A stretch of 64,000 nt of DNA from Kitagawia praeruptora (lineage: Eukaryota; Streptophyta; Magnoliopsida; Apiales; Apiaceae): positions 124,693,609-124,757,608 of the forward strand of contig CM075348.1 in assembly GCA_037693485.1 (NCBI GenBank), in the 5' to 3' direction. Position numbers and translations under genes: made by a program. Of this stretch, positions 21,995 through 32,471 are shown piece after piece (within the stretch, counting starts at the first letter, position 1; the number at the start of each line of letters is the position of its first letter). The notes beneath the pieces were generated by a model. The model was given only the letters and a program-made list of their open reading frames with translations, did not search any database and was not told the origin of the DNA.

Positions 21995-23591
21995 ACTAGT
22001 TAATATCTGAGGTTTGATCTTTAATAATTTACAAGTGATTATCTTGTTAATATTTGATGATTAAAATCACTTGTATAATTATTTTATCAACTTACCTTGT
22101 TATTTGTTAATGTTCAAATCATTGCCATTATCATCTTAATATATCCCTACTTACTTCTTTTCAATGTTAAAATAATTCTTTTTCCTTAAAAATATTTTTC
22201 TCAAATTTTACAAGTTGTAATTTATGAGAAACTTATTTTTCTTGAAAATTATATTTATGATGGTTAAATAAGTCATATTTTCTTTTTAAATAATTTTCTA
22301 TTAGAAAGTTATTTTATTAGAAAATATATAGATTTATTAATTTACCATGAATATTTATGTAAATTATTAATACTTAATATTTTGTAGTGTTTGTCTTTCT
22401 ATTATTAATGTTTTGTTTCCATGTAAAGGACAACCTATGGTTGGTTTATTAACTATGTAAATTATTAATAGAATTCTCTAATTTTTATTTTTATTTTTAT
22501 TTTGTTTATTTTTTTTATCAAGTAATTGTTTAATTCGAATTTTTTAAGTTGTGTGTCTAGTACAGTTTAATTTAAAAAAGAAAAAAAAAAATCTGTACTT
22601 ATAGTCTATAGTCTGTAACGATAATCATAGTCTGTTGTACAAATTTTGTCTATTCAGACTATCGGGCAGACTATCCAGCCAATAGTCTACATGGTATAGT
22701 CTCTAATTGTCTCATAGTCTGTTAATATTAAAATGTCTATATTAATAGTCTATTTTACTAATATTCAGTCTAGTCTGTATAGTTTTAGTGTAAGTTAAAT
22801 AGTCTAAATTGTCATAGTCTATATTAGTAATCTATAGTCTATTCTAGTCTATTTAGACTATCGGTATTATTAGTCTAAATTATTTAGTCTATATTCGATA
22901 GTCTATGTTCTGCTATATTATAGTCTAAATTGTTTAGTCTATATTCTGTTTTTAAAATAGTCTAAATAATTTAAATAGTTTAGTCTAGACAGTCTATTTT
23001 AGTCTAATTAGACTATCAGATAGACTATCAGATATAGTCTATTAGTCCATAGTCTAATTCTTTATTAATTCTATTTTAGACTACCGTTTAGACTACCGTT
23101 AGTATATATACAGAATTGTCTTGAGACTATCTTTAGTCTTATTTTTAGTCTAAACTCTCGTGTTAAGTCACAGAGTACAGTCCTTGTCGTTACACACACA
23201 AATACATACACTGTCGAACCCATGCCAAATTTTTGATCGATTAATCGCTTAATTCTTATCATCTCTGAAAACGAAGGCCAGATTTGTTCTTCTCATTCAA
23301 ATCCCGTCGTTTGTAGTGGTTAAAATCTTGATTTTGTTTCGATTAAACTGTTCGTGTTCTTGAGGAAACAACTTTTCGATCTGAAAACTGGAGAGTTTGA
23401 TTATGATTTGATAAAAACTAAAAATAGTCGTGTGTTCGTGTGTGTTCAGTGATCAACATACTCGAGTTTCAGATTTTTCTGTGAAGTTTGGATTTTTCTG
23501 ATTTTTCGGATTAATCTTAGTAATTGTTAAAATTTCTAAGACTCGATTTTGAAAGTTTTAAACCTGTTAATTCAGTGTGTGGTTATTTAAA
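21995..23591 (+). other. Non-coding spacer with TAGTCT-rich leader
   Basis: After the pol stop lies about 550 bp of AT-rich DNA. From 22595 to 23150 the hexamer TAGTCT or its complement AGACTA recurs roughly thirty times by eye, in no strict period. A third part (23160-23591) is of ordinary composition and leads to the next ATG. The repeat-rich leader resembles the AGTCT-rich part of the LTR, so the two may be recognised by the same factor or share origin. No open frame of note is present. Confidence 0.7.
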
Positions 23592-24860
23592 ATGGCTGGT
23601 AATATGGAGATAATAAAACACAATTTTGTTGGTCTTGTTAGTCCCGATAATTGCACTTTCGAGAGAATTAGGCCATGGATTCGGTTTTTGAATGAACACT
23701 CTCTTATTCGTCATGCCTTGATTCTTGATGCTCCGTTGAAAGTTGATGTGCTTCGGGCAATTTGTTCTACATTTGTTCTTTCCTCGGACTCAACATCTTT
23801 TACTTTTACCGTGGGAGACACACCTTATGTTGTGAATGACTCAACTATTAACACCGTTCTACGACTTCCAACAAATGACTTTGTTGATGTTCCATCTGAA
23901 GCAGTACTGACACAATTTTTCAATGACATCCATTATCAAGGAGAAGTTGATCTTTCTAAGTTGTCTAAAAGTAACTTCATGGCTGAGTGGGATTATTTCT
24001 TTGACACAATTGCTAAGGTGTTTGCTAACACTAAAAAGAATAATTTTCACAATATTTCTACTTTGCTTCAGAGAATTGGTTATGCAGTTGCTAATAATCA
24101 AAGGGTTAATTTTGGTAAATTAATTTTTGATGCCATGGTAAATCGTCTCATAACTGCCAAGAACGATCATGATTTGGGTAGTAAAGTTGATTGTTACTAT
24201 GCAAGGTTTTTATCTCTCATATTTAATCATGTTGTTTATGATGTTCATCAAAGATTGTTTGCTAACTCTCGTACTGAAGCATCAGGAAAAACACATAAAA
24301 AATTCTTCACCAGGTTAGCAACAATGAAGAAGTACACAAATGTTCCAGTGGTCATTACTCAGTATATGTCCAACTTCATAGAACTGCCAATCAAACAAGA
24401 ACAACCACCACAACAGCAACCTGAGCATGTTCCTGAGCAACCAGAACAAGAAGCAGCAACTGCTCCTGTACCTGAACATCAACTTCAAGTGGCTCAACCC
24501 ACTATTGCTGGGATTTCTGCAACTGCTACTGAACAGGTATTATCTTTCCCTGAAACTACTTCTGGAGCCCAAGTGGCTGATAGGTTAGACCAAGAGGTTG
24601 TAGAACCACAACTTCTATCCCAGGTCTTAGAGCCAAACACAGTGTCATCTAAAATCTCAAAACCCAAATCCAGAAGTAAATTAACAGTGAAAAGACGTAA
24701 AGTAAGAAGTAGTGATATGAGTGATCCCACAGCTCTGCCTCCACTAAAGAAGCGAAGAAACTTACAAATTGAGGCAACTGTCAACCCATCCATATCCTCC
24801 CAAAAGGATACGGACATTGAAATGGCACATGAACAGTTACTGGAACCATTCTCTCAATAG
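23592..24860 (+). CDS. Additional Sirevirus ORF, N-terminal half (function unknown)
   Basis: From ATG 23592 (MAGNMEIIKHNFVGLVSPDN) the frame gives 422 residues. About 1-250 form a compact, globular-looking region with patterns such as RPWIRFLNEHSLIRHALILD and YARFLSLIFNHVVYDV, similar in style to plant retrotransposon-associated proteins of unknown role. Residues 255-330 are rich in Gln, Pro and Glu, and near 360-395 a basic stretch with KPKSRSKLTVKRRKVR and PPLKKRR looks like nuclear localisation signals. No membrane segment or signal peptide is visible, so I do not call it envelope-like. It stops at an amber codon (24858-24860), after which the same frame stays open to 27170. It is either a readthrough product or a recent nonsense break. 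Confidence 0.7.
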   Translation: MAGNMEIIKHNFVGLVSPDNCTFERIRPWIRFLNEHSLIRHALILDAPLKVDVLRAICSTFVLSSDSTSFTFTVGDTPYVVNDSTINTVLRLPTNDFVDVPSEAVLTQFFNDIHYQGEVDLSKLSKSNFMAEWDYFFDTIAKVFANTKKNNFHNISTLLQRIGYAVANNQRVNFGKLIFDAMVNRLITAKNDHDLGSKVDCYYARFLSLIFNHVVYDVHQRLFANSRTEASGKTHKKFFTRLATMKKYTNVPVVITQYMSNFIELPIKQEQPPQQQPEHVPEQPEQEAATAPVPEHQLQVAQPTIAGISATATEQVLSFPETTSGAQVADRLDQEVVEPQLLSQVLEPNTVSSKISKPKSRSKLTVKRRKVRSSDMSDPTALPPLKKRRNLQIEATVNPSISSQKDTDIEMAHEQLLEPFSQ

Positions 24861-24890
24861 GATGAGTCCATTGAAATTTGCCAGTCGGCC

Positions 24891-27170
24891 ATGGCACCTT
24901 GTACAGAGTCAAGCACACCCCTATTACTCACAATGGGGGAAAACATAACTGTAGAATCTGATGTGACTAGGGACAATGAGCAAGGAGAGCACAATAGGGT
25001 TGTTACTGAAACAGTGCCTACCATAGTCACGGTAGAAGAGCCTTCACAGGTTAATGAGGGAAATCTTGACTCTCAGCCACAAATAATAGAGTCATCATCT
25101 TCCCTCTCAGGAGGAACATTCCTGGCTCCCTCAAGGGATTTTCCACTCGCAGTTTTAACTGGAGAAAGTGGAAGGCAACTCGATCTTTCTGTCACTGAAG
25201 AAATTCAGACATCAATTCCAAATGAGATGACAGAAATGATTGAGGAAAGGGATTTGCGAACTCCCATTGCACCACCACTGACCTTCCAAGAGGAGGCTAA
25301 GGTGATTTTATCTGCAGGTACACATTCTGGAGCAGCTAAGGAATTAGTGAGGAGTGATGTGAGGAACACCACTAAACTGAGTGAAACACGTGCACTTCAG
25401 ATGAGTGAAACTCAGAGTGATATTCAGGTGAGTGCACACACTGACACATACACTCGTTCATTGGAAGAAAAGATTAAAGCTCTAGAAAAGGAACTTGAGG
25501 CCAGCAAAGCTGAAGCAAAATTACTTCGAGCACAAGTGGGTGAACGGTCTTCTTCATCTACCTCTGTCAAAAATCAGCTTGCTGTGATAAAGAATGACAT
25601 CACCAAGATGAAGACAACTTTCACAAACAAGTTCAACACTCTCGAATTATCTTATGAACGGGCACTTGATGATGCTGGAGAGGTTACTGTTACTCAAGAT
25701 AAACTCATTTCTGTAATCTCCGACAAAGTTGAAAATCTTCAAACAGCATTAATTAAGAGTCAGTTGTCTACTGAACATCGTCTTGATGTGATTGAAAGGC
25801 AGAATGCACAACAAGGTAAAGGGATCAAACATTTGTTCAACATGATCAGCAGAACTCACACACCCACAGCAGAAGAAAGGGAATTCTTTGTAGGAAAAGG
25901 TGGAGATGGTGATGAGCGAGACCCTGGAGATGGTGCATTTCACACTTCGGTAGAGGATTCCTCAACTAAGGGGGAGAAGTCAAGAGAGGGAACTAGTAAA
26001 GACTCTGAAAAAGATAAATCTGAAGGTGAACAAGGGAGAGATAAGGGGAAGAAGATAGCAGATTCTCAGAAGAGTGCAGAAGACACTGAAGGGTATTACT
26101 ACTCAGGTGAACCAGACAACTTTGATGTTTTTGCTGATCTAAAGTTCTCTGATGAGGGTGAAAAAATACCAGAACCAGATTTTAGCAGCTGGGAAGATGA
26201 AGTGCCAGTTGACCCTGAATATGAAGCTGAGCAAGCAAAACTGGATTTTGAAGCTGAATTAGAAGTTGAAAGGCAAGAAGCAAATCTCAAATTGCGAGAT
26301 GAAAAGCTTCAGAGAACACTAGATATTCTTGCACACAAAGAAAGACTTCAAAAAGAGGAAGCAGAAGCAAGGCAACGAGAACATGTACTTAAAACTCAAG
26401 AGAGGAAGTTATACGTCAAGTTCAAGAGTGGTGAGAAATGGGATCGTGCTCAACGAATGATAGACTCACATCAATCTCTTGATAATGATGATTGTCGACT
26501 TCTTTCTATCTTTGAAAGACTCAAAGAGCTTAACCCAACACACGATATGTACATGAGAGCCCTAAGAACAGAAGTTGTGAGAATAACCACTGCAGGTGAA
26601 ACGAAAACAGATGAGTTATTAATATTTGTTGATTGTCATGAGTTTGAAACACAAAGAGTTTCAATTCAGTTCTTCTATGACAAATCATTGACAGAAATCT
26701 GGGTTCTTAGGCCAAAGGTAAGAACTTCTTCTGAGTTGGGTGTACTACTTCATGAGAAATTCAAAGAGTTTGCTGAAAGAGCTGGTCCAGAAATAGTTGA
26801 ATTGCCTAGACAATTGAAATTCCTTAAAGGTGAGGTGCTTCATACAATAAATCTTGAGAATGAGGAATTGTTCACACACTCTGCCAGGCAGTTGGTCTAT
26901 ATTGAACGTGTTCTGAGAAATCAAGGATTTTCTACTAAAGAGAAGTTAGAAATTGCTGATCGTATTAAATCCTATGCCGAAGTCAAATTTTTTAAGGATT
27001 ATGAGAAGTTCAAAGGTCAGTTGAGAAAGGTACTTGGAATTCCTCTTGTTCGCCCTACAGGATTCTCATCAAGAAAAGAGTTGCTAGTTGATGCAGAATT
27101 GCACAAAAATCTGCCAGAAATGGATGATCCAGAAGATGGAGAAATAAGGAAGGAAGACAGTCAGAAATGA
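24891..27170 (+). CDS. Additional Sirevirus ORF, C-terminal half (coiled-coil protein)
   Basis: In the same frame as the preceding ORF and separated from it by one TAG, this part stays open from 24861; the first ATG is 24891 (759 residues). Residues 1-170 are acidic and low complexity. A coiled coil runs about 190-225 (YTRSLEEKIKALEKELEASK) and helical sequence continues to 310. A charged linker rich in Glu, Lys and Gly lies at 335-400, and a second Glu-rich coiled coil at about 445-500 (AEQAKLDFEAELEVERQEAN). The C-terminus is globular (YMRALRTEVVRITTAGE, VSIQFFYDKSLTEIWVLRPK). No transmembrane helix, zinc finger or catalytic motif was recognised. Whether it is translated by readthrough, from its own ATG, or not at all is unknown. 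Confidence 0.65.
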   Translation: MAPCTESSTPLLLTMGENITVESDVTRDNEQGEHNRVVTETVPTIVTVEEPSQVNEGNLDSQPQIIESSSSLSGGTFLAPSRDFPLAVLTGESGRQLDLSVTEEIQTSIPNEMTEMIEERDLRTPIAPPLTFQEEAKVILSAGTHSGAAKELVRSDVRNTTKLSETRALQMSETQSDIQVSAHTDTYTRSLEEKIKALEKELEASKAEAKLLRAQVGERSSSSTSVKNQLAVIKNDITKMKTTFTNKFNTLELSYERALDDAGEVTVTQDKLISVISDKVENLQTALIKSQLSTEHRLDVIERQNAQQGKGIKHLFNMISRTHTPTAEEREFFVGKGGDGDERDPGDGAFHTSVEDSSTKGEKSREGTSKDSEKDKSEGEQGRDKGKKIADSQKSAEDTEGYYYSGEPDNFDVFADLKFSDEGEKIPEPDFSSWEDEVPVDPEYEAEQAKLDFEAELEVERQEANLKLRDEKLQRTLDILAHKERLQKEEAEARQREHVLKTQERKLYVKFKSGEKWDRAQRMIDSHQSLDNDDCRLLSIFERLKELNPTHDMYMRALRTEVVRITTAGETKTDELLIFVDCHEFETQRVSIQFFYDKSLTEIWVLRPKVRTSSELGVLLHEKFKEFAERAGPEIVELPRQLKFLKGEVLHTINLENEELFTHSARQLVYIERVLRNQGFSTKEKLEIADRIKSYAEVKFFKDYEKFKGQLRKVLGIPLVRPTGFSSRKELLVDAELHKNLPEMDDPEDGEIRKEDSQK

Positions 27171-27422
27171 AGAACAGCTCTACATGTAATATCTTTAGAG
27201 TTAGATAGATCAAGATAGGATAATGTTTAATATGATCAGGCTAGAGGATCATCTATCTTGTATTTATCATTATGTTTGAATCTGGAAATTGTTATAAAAA
27301 CCAGAACTTTATCATTATTTACTTGCTATTAATGTTTTATCATTTACTAGTTTAAGTTGAGTTAGTTGAGTTATCCTCTAGGAATTTGCTTGTTAATTTA
27401 TAACAAACAAATAGGGGGAGAT
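27171..27422 (+). other. 3' untranslated region and polypurine tract of the Sirevirus-like element
   Basis: AT-rich sequence leads to AATAGGGGGAGA at 27410-27421, a purine tract next to the LTR start at 27423 and the expected plus-strand primer. No second purine tract was noticed by eye. Confidence 0.8.
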
Positions 27423-28814
27423 TGAAAGGCATATGACTCAGCCTATTTGTAGTTCGAGGATCCAACTCAACTTAAAGTAGATTGTAATAAGTAAATAACA
27501 TTAACTGTCACAGGAATCTCAGAAGATGCTATCTATCAGAAGGAACAAATCTACAAGTCAATCTATAGTTTTGATATTTTACACTGAAAGAAGTTCAGTC
27601 TACTGATCAAGCCTCAGTGTGGTATTCAAAGTCATGGATTTAATTTAGAAGGACAGAGATTTCTACAAGTGACAAGAGACAGTATCAGTACAGAATATTT
27701 AAAGAAAGTTGTCAGAAGAAATTGACCACAGCTTAAAGTCAAAATGAAGAACAGAAGTTGAAGTTAGTCGTTCATGAACCAGACCGTGCATTGAGCGTCA
27801 ACAAATATTCAGTGGAGGTTCTTTATTTATTTCAGTGGTTTAAAAGTGAAGATTAGACTATCAAATGAATTATGTTAATTCTCTATTAATTAATTTAAAG
27901 TATTTAGTTAACTTAATTAATAAATTAATTCTTCAAGAATTAATTTATTTATTAAGTTAATTATTGAATTAATTAATTTAGAATTAATATAGATTGCTGA
28001 AAGACTATCAGAAGTGTTTTAAGACTATGGTTTTATTATTAAAAGACTATCTGAGATAGTCTAGGAGATAGTCTGCTCAGCATACACAGCTCAGTTTGAT
28101 AGTCTGCTAAAGAATTGGGTAGTCTGCCAAGAAAGGATAGTCACACCGGTTGTCTGCAGAGTATGGATAGTCACACCGGTAGTCTGATAGAGAAAGGATA
28201 GTCACACCGGTTGTCTGCAGAGTATGGATAGTCACACCGGTAGTCTATGTGTCCCCTGGATAGTCTGCAAGCCTTTAAACAGTCTGTAGATAGTCTGTTG
28301 AAGTGAAAAAAGAGGCAGGAGATATTTACAACAATATATCAACTACAAAAGAGACAGTAGCCTGCATACACAGACAGACACACTCGAGACAAGTTTTAAA
28401 GACAGGAGCATAAACATTACATCTCTCTCTCATCTTTAAAGCACTGACTATCTCATTTAATTCACAGAAAATCAAGTTCAACTCATTTGTAATATTTGAT
28501 CCGATAGAACTTAATTATTTGTGACTCTTGTATTACTAGCGAATTAAGTTTCCTAGTTCGTATCTCGATTTTTATTAACTAAATTAGAAAAGTTCATGTC
28601 GAATTTTCTAATTAGTTTTTATTAACGTGATAATACTCTGTACTAATTTTGTAACAACCATCAAGTTTAATATATCGTTATATTTAACTTGAATTTTGTT
28701 TCAATTAATTCCGCTCAAATTTGTCTAAACTAAATTTTATTTAACGGACAAATTTCGCTAAAAAGATATAGATTGTATTCAACCCCCCCTTCTACAATCT
28801 TAACGGACCTAACA
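27423..28814 (+). repeat. 3' LTR of the Sirevirus-like element
   Basis: This 1392 bp repeat starts TGAAAGGCATATG and ends GGACCTAACA. The five-base length difference from the 5' LTR comes from the C-run at 28782-28788 (7 C). No substitution was noticed. CAAAC at 28815-28819 is the target duplication, after which Tat-1 gag resumes. Confidence 0.93.
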
Positions 28815-29192
28815 CAAACCCCTTATGTAAGGTGGGACGTACGGATCGCGTATCTGGATGGCATGGCCACTTGGCCCAGGCTGATACGGGGGATAATTTA
28901 GCAACCCGTACATCGGGTTTGTGCTTGCTAGAATCACAGTAGTAGAGATCTGAGCGGTGGGGGGAATGGACTGACCTCCAAGAGGGGAGACTATCATCTG
29001 TACGGGATTCGTCCCTTGAGTAGAGGGATCCGTCACCAAAGGTAACGATCCATGAGCTTGCATTTCGGTCCCTTGAGTCTGAGTAACTTGCGTCTGGGAG
29101 CCCGTTCATGGGGGTTGCTGTTCCCCGATCGGGGGTGCGGTGGTGTTGGTGTTGGTTTCAGAAAGTGCTGGTGTTCTCCTGGTGGTAACCAT
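28815..29192 (-). pseudogene. Tat-1 gag, 5' piece with start codon
   Basis: On the minus strand gag starts at ATG 29192 (MVTTRRTPALSETN), matching in position and sequence style the start of Tat-2 gag at 37062. A stop and frame change follow within about 30 codons. Then a Pro/Gln-rich segment appears with NPMYGLLNYPPYQPGPSGH, the usual spacer before the capsid domain. The 3' continuation lies beyond the Sirevirus insertion. Dead copy. Confidence 0.75.
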
Positions 29193-29225
29193 GGTTAATA
29201 TTCGCTTCCCACAGATGGCTCCAAA
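29193..29225 (-). other. Leader and probable primer-binding site of Tat-1
   Basis: On the minus strand, directly after the LTR, TTTGGAGCCATCTGTGGGAA is followed by the gag start. The equivalent in Tat-2 reads TTTGGTGCTGTCTGTGGGAG. This TGG(C/A/T)GC..TCTGTGGGA block is a recurrent PBS of Tat-type gypsy elements. Which tRNA it pairs with I cannot say with certainty. Confidence 0.65.
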
Positions 29226-29733
29226 TGTTGTGGAACGAAAATTAGGGAGTATTTATTACGTATTGAATGCTAGTGTTGAAGAAAGCTTCGAGCTTTAATG
29301 GCTAATCGAGTGTTTCGTGACTTAATCTGCCCTCACAAGATGCCTACGTATCTTGCAAATATCAAGAATCAAGCCAAAAAACGCAGTTCTATTTGTGAAG
29401 GAACAGGTCCTTATATAGGTGATGAAAACCCTAGAATTAGGGTAAAATTAAGATACTTGGTGGGCAAGTTTCAGCTTTGGCCCACTTCTAGATCCTTCCA
29501 GGAGATAAGAAGATAAGTATTGGAGATATATGCCTTGGAGGCTACTCCAAAGATGATTAGATTCCATATTGGACTCGATATTGGAGTCTCATATTTGGAT
29601 GATTTATTAATTACGAATTTATTACCATAAATAAGGTTTTGGGCCTCGTAATTGGGCTTTGACCTTGGACCAACTTAGTTTTATTCAATGTATCATTAAA
29701 TATGTCTCTAGGGATTACTTTTAGCCCATATCA
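29226..29733 (-). repeat. 5' LTR of Tat-1
   Basis: In plus orientation the repeat reads TGTTGTGGAACG... to ...TTTTAGCCCATATCA (508 bp). The same boundaries and internal blocks (GAAAGCTTCGAG, GCCTTGGAGGCTAC, AGCCCATATCA) occur in the LTRs at 30781-31182 and 37096-37594. The partner 3' LTR of Tat-1 was lost with everything left of 1009. Confidence 0.8.
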
Positions 29734-30780
29734 ATAATTAATGTTAATTAATCGATTGCCTTTTTCACATTTACTTTTAGTTGAAAATATTACCTTTTAT
29801 ACACACAAAAAAACATCACCCGTATCATATTTTTCGATCACTAATATTTCCTTCGTATTTAAACACGTTACCTTTTAATTTAATCATAAATATATACTTA
29901 GAAATATCACACCATAATTTTCAATGATTAATAAAATATATTAAAAATTGTATACATTTATAATAAGGAAACACTAGTATAATCCACAAACATGAGTATA
30001 TTAAATTAGATCAAATTGAAATTAAAAAAATTATTAAAAATAATTATTATATAAAAACACAATTGTTATATTAATTAAAATTTATAACATAATAAAAGAA
30101 ACCCGTACATTGCACTAGTAATATTAAATTACAATCTATAAATTTTATAATATTAAATTAGTAACATGTCTAAATAAGAATTTATATATAATTTTTGTAA
30201 TAGTTTTACACTACTTTTTTTATTTATCTATTAAAATTAATATTTCATTTTAACAAAAATATTATGAAAAATTCTAATTTAACTTTTTATATAAAATTAA
30301 GTAATTCAAATTAGGGATTCATGTGCCTGAGGATGACCTCAGGCAGAACCATGAGGTTAGAAGCTTTCCAATACAATTTTAAGGGTATTTAGGTAAATCT
30401 ACTGATAAAAAATTTGATATTACAAAAATGCCCCTGCGGGGCCACTTATTCTATAGGTTATTTGTCTTATAACCTCAGGAGAACTACCTGAGGACATCCT
30501 CAGACACATTTTTCTCTTCAAATTAAGTGTAATTTACTAAACTACAATTGTATTTAGGATATATAAAAATGGAAATGTAAACTTCAATTTACTCTAGTAT
30601 AAATATAATGTTTACTTGTGTAATGGTGTTATCCAAAATCAGCAACACTCAACTTAATTATCAGCCCCATGCTTTAATTTTCCAGCAATAATAATGAATC
30701 CTATGGCGACCAATCCATTTATGTACTCTATATATAACCCTTGATAATTATCTTTATCCACTTTTTTAAGAATTCGACAA
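29734..30780. other. AT-rich intergenic DNA between two Tat elements
   Basis: Very AT-rich sequence with no open frame above about 50 codons and no gene motif. It contains one hairpin MITE (30321-30509), annotated separately. Nothing else supports a feature. Confidence 0.7.
30321..30509. mobile_element. Hairpin MITE 'D' (CCTCAGG-type TIR)
   Basis: The ends are inverted: GTGCCTGAGGATGACCTCAGG at the left and the complement of GTGTCTGAGGATGTCCTCAGG at the right. GAGGTTA/TAACCTC follows a little further in. The interior has no ORF and includes the motif GCCCCTGCGGGGCCAC (about 30430). A second member with matching ends and the same motif is at 58076-58260. Superfamily is unknown and target duplication is unclear. 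Confidence 0.7.
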
Positions 30781-31182
30781 TGGTAAGTGCTAGGTTATCT
30801 AATTGTATTTAGTTTTAGGGTTGGAAAGCTTCGAGTTTTGATGGCTATTTTCGCGTTCGAGATTAATCGATTCTCACCTCTAAGTATTTCGAGATCGAGA
30901 ATCAAGCCAAAAATGTAGTTAAGAATGAGGGTTCTAGACTTCTTCCTTATAGGAGTCTGTTTCCATATTGAATTGGGTGCCTTGGAGGCTACTTCTTGTA
31001 GAAGTAATATATCCTTATTTGACTCTCATTTCCATGCTGTTAATTATCCCTCAATACTAATTACAAAATTAATATTTAATTAGGATTTCGGGCCTCATTA
31101 ATGGGCTTCGTATTTGGACCAGGCTATGTCTAATTAATGCATCATTAATTGTATCTTTAGGGCTTATTTTTAGATCATATCA
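30781..31182 (-). repeat. 3' LTR of Tat-2
   Basis: In plus orientation it starts TGGTAAGTGCTAGG and ends TTTAGATCATATCA (402 bp). It matches 37096-37594 but lacks a block of roughly 100 bp present there (about 37255-37345). That indel plus many substitutions make this an older insertion than the neighbours. Confidence 0.75.
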
Positions 31183-31195
31183 TTTGCCCCCAACT
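31183..31195 (-). other. Polypurine tract of Tat-2
   Basis: On the minus strand AGTTGGGGGCAAA abuts the 3' LTR start TGATATGATC, as expected for plus-strand priming. Confidence 0.7.
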
Positions 31196-32471
31196 TCTGT
31201 GAAAACGTCTCAAGTTTTCGTAGAAGTTATAACTGCCTTTACCGAGTCAGGGTTTACTTTCGTTCCCTTACCAGGGATTTATTACGTACACTAGTGGTTC
31301 ACGAGTATCGTCTTGACTGTAAAGTGTGGAGCGACCTACACATTTACGACGATTTGCCTTATTCGAGACTTTAACTTGTACTTGCTTTTAGTAATTTCAG
31401 CACTTTTATAGAACTTTTGTGCATTATTAGCATAAACTATCGCTCAATTTGTCAAGAAAATATTTCTATAATTTTCCTCATATGTTTTAGTACTTTTCCT
31501 AATATTTAAGGAATTTCCAAGTACCCACAGGTATTTATTATTAGTTTTGACTTATCAAAAATATTAAATTGTGCTTCAAGCATAAAATAATTCCAAAAAT
31601 TATTTTTCTATTTTTTTGGGATTTTTGGAATTTAAATTCCAGCTTTTTCCCTTTTTTGGAAAATAATTTAATAATTATTTCCTATTTTTCAAAAATTTCG
31701 GCTACCAACAAGTATTTTATTTATTTTTGATGAATTACCAAAAATAAAATTTTGGGTTGCACGCCTTAAAAATAATTTCACAAATTATTTCTTAATTTTC
31801 CAGAATTTTAATAGGTGCTTTTACCTATTTTTTCGTTTTTTAAAAAATTAATGAAATAATTTCTAAAATATTAGATTACCTTTTATTGATAATAAAGGGG
31901 GTAGCTTTTGTTGTTTCACCCTAGGCGTGGGTATGGCCTTCAGACGACCTGTCTCTTAATTTTCGTGACCTTCAGGGCCTTAACTTGTTTGCTAAATCCT
32001 TGATTCAAAACCTTGAATTCATTCGTGGTTGTTGATTATCACCAACCTCTCATTCTCATTCTAAGATGTAGAATTTGTGATGAAGTTCTTTAGTTCTTGC
32101 CCCCCTTGTTTTACACGAAGGAGGTCTTACTTCTTAGTTGATCGTTCAGGGAGTTCTCTTAAATACTCCTTAATACTTGACTTCAAGTCTAGTGTGTCTT
32201 GGTTGGTTTTTAATTGTAGGATTCTAACCTTCTTCTTATACTCATAGAACCTTGCTTAGACTTGAATTTGATTGACGGCTCTTGATTCAAGTCCTTGAAT
32301 TCAAACGACAAGCTCGATTGGAGGCACACAGCCTTATTGGCCATCAAGACTTAAATTTCGTGTCGGGAATTAAAATTCAAGACTTTAAATATGTAATGAC
32401 AATGGACCTCTTATAGAGGAGACCTTCGATCAATGCGTATCTTAACGCTCTCACTGATACTTTCCGTGCTT
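31196..32471 (-). other. Non-coding 3' region of Tat-2
   Basis: In a complete Tat element the integrase would precede this region, but no HHCC or D,D-35-E pattern is readable here and no frame is open for long. AT-rich runs at 31560-31870 and ordinary sequence to 32470 make up the region. It probably represents 3' untranslated sequence after an integrase deletion. Confidence 0.55.

Larger units (their letters stand above)
14912..28814 (+). mobile_element. Full-length Sirevirus-like Ty1/copia retrotransposon (13.9 kb)
   Basis: The LTRs at 14912-16308 and 27423-28814 look identical except for a C-tract (12 against 7 C). Both run TG...CA and are flanked by the 5-bp duplication CAAAC (14907-14911, 28815-28819). 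The element has a Met-type PBS at 16310, intact gag (16407-18740), intact pol in the order PR-IN-RT-RH (diagnostic of Ty1/copia), a long 3' domain with an additional two-part reading frame, and a polypurine tract AATAGGGGGAGA. Size, Gag zinc knuckle plus coiled coil, and an extra ORF after pol fit the Sirevirus (SIRE/Maximus) lineage. Matching LTRs and open frames indicate a very recent, possibly still competent insertion. Confidence 0.92.

Noticed and set aside
23592..27170. Envelope-like protein of the Sirevirus
   Set aside because: Position after pol would fit, but no signal peptide or transmembrane segment could be seen, and the basic clusters and coiled coils point elsewhere.
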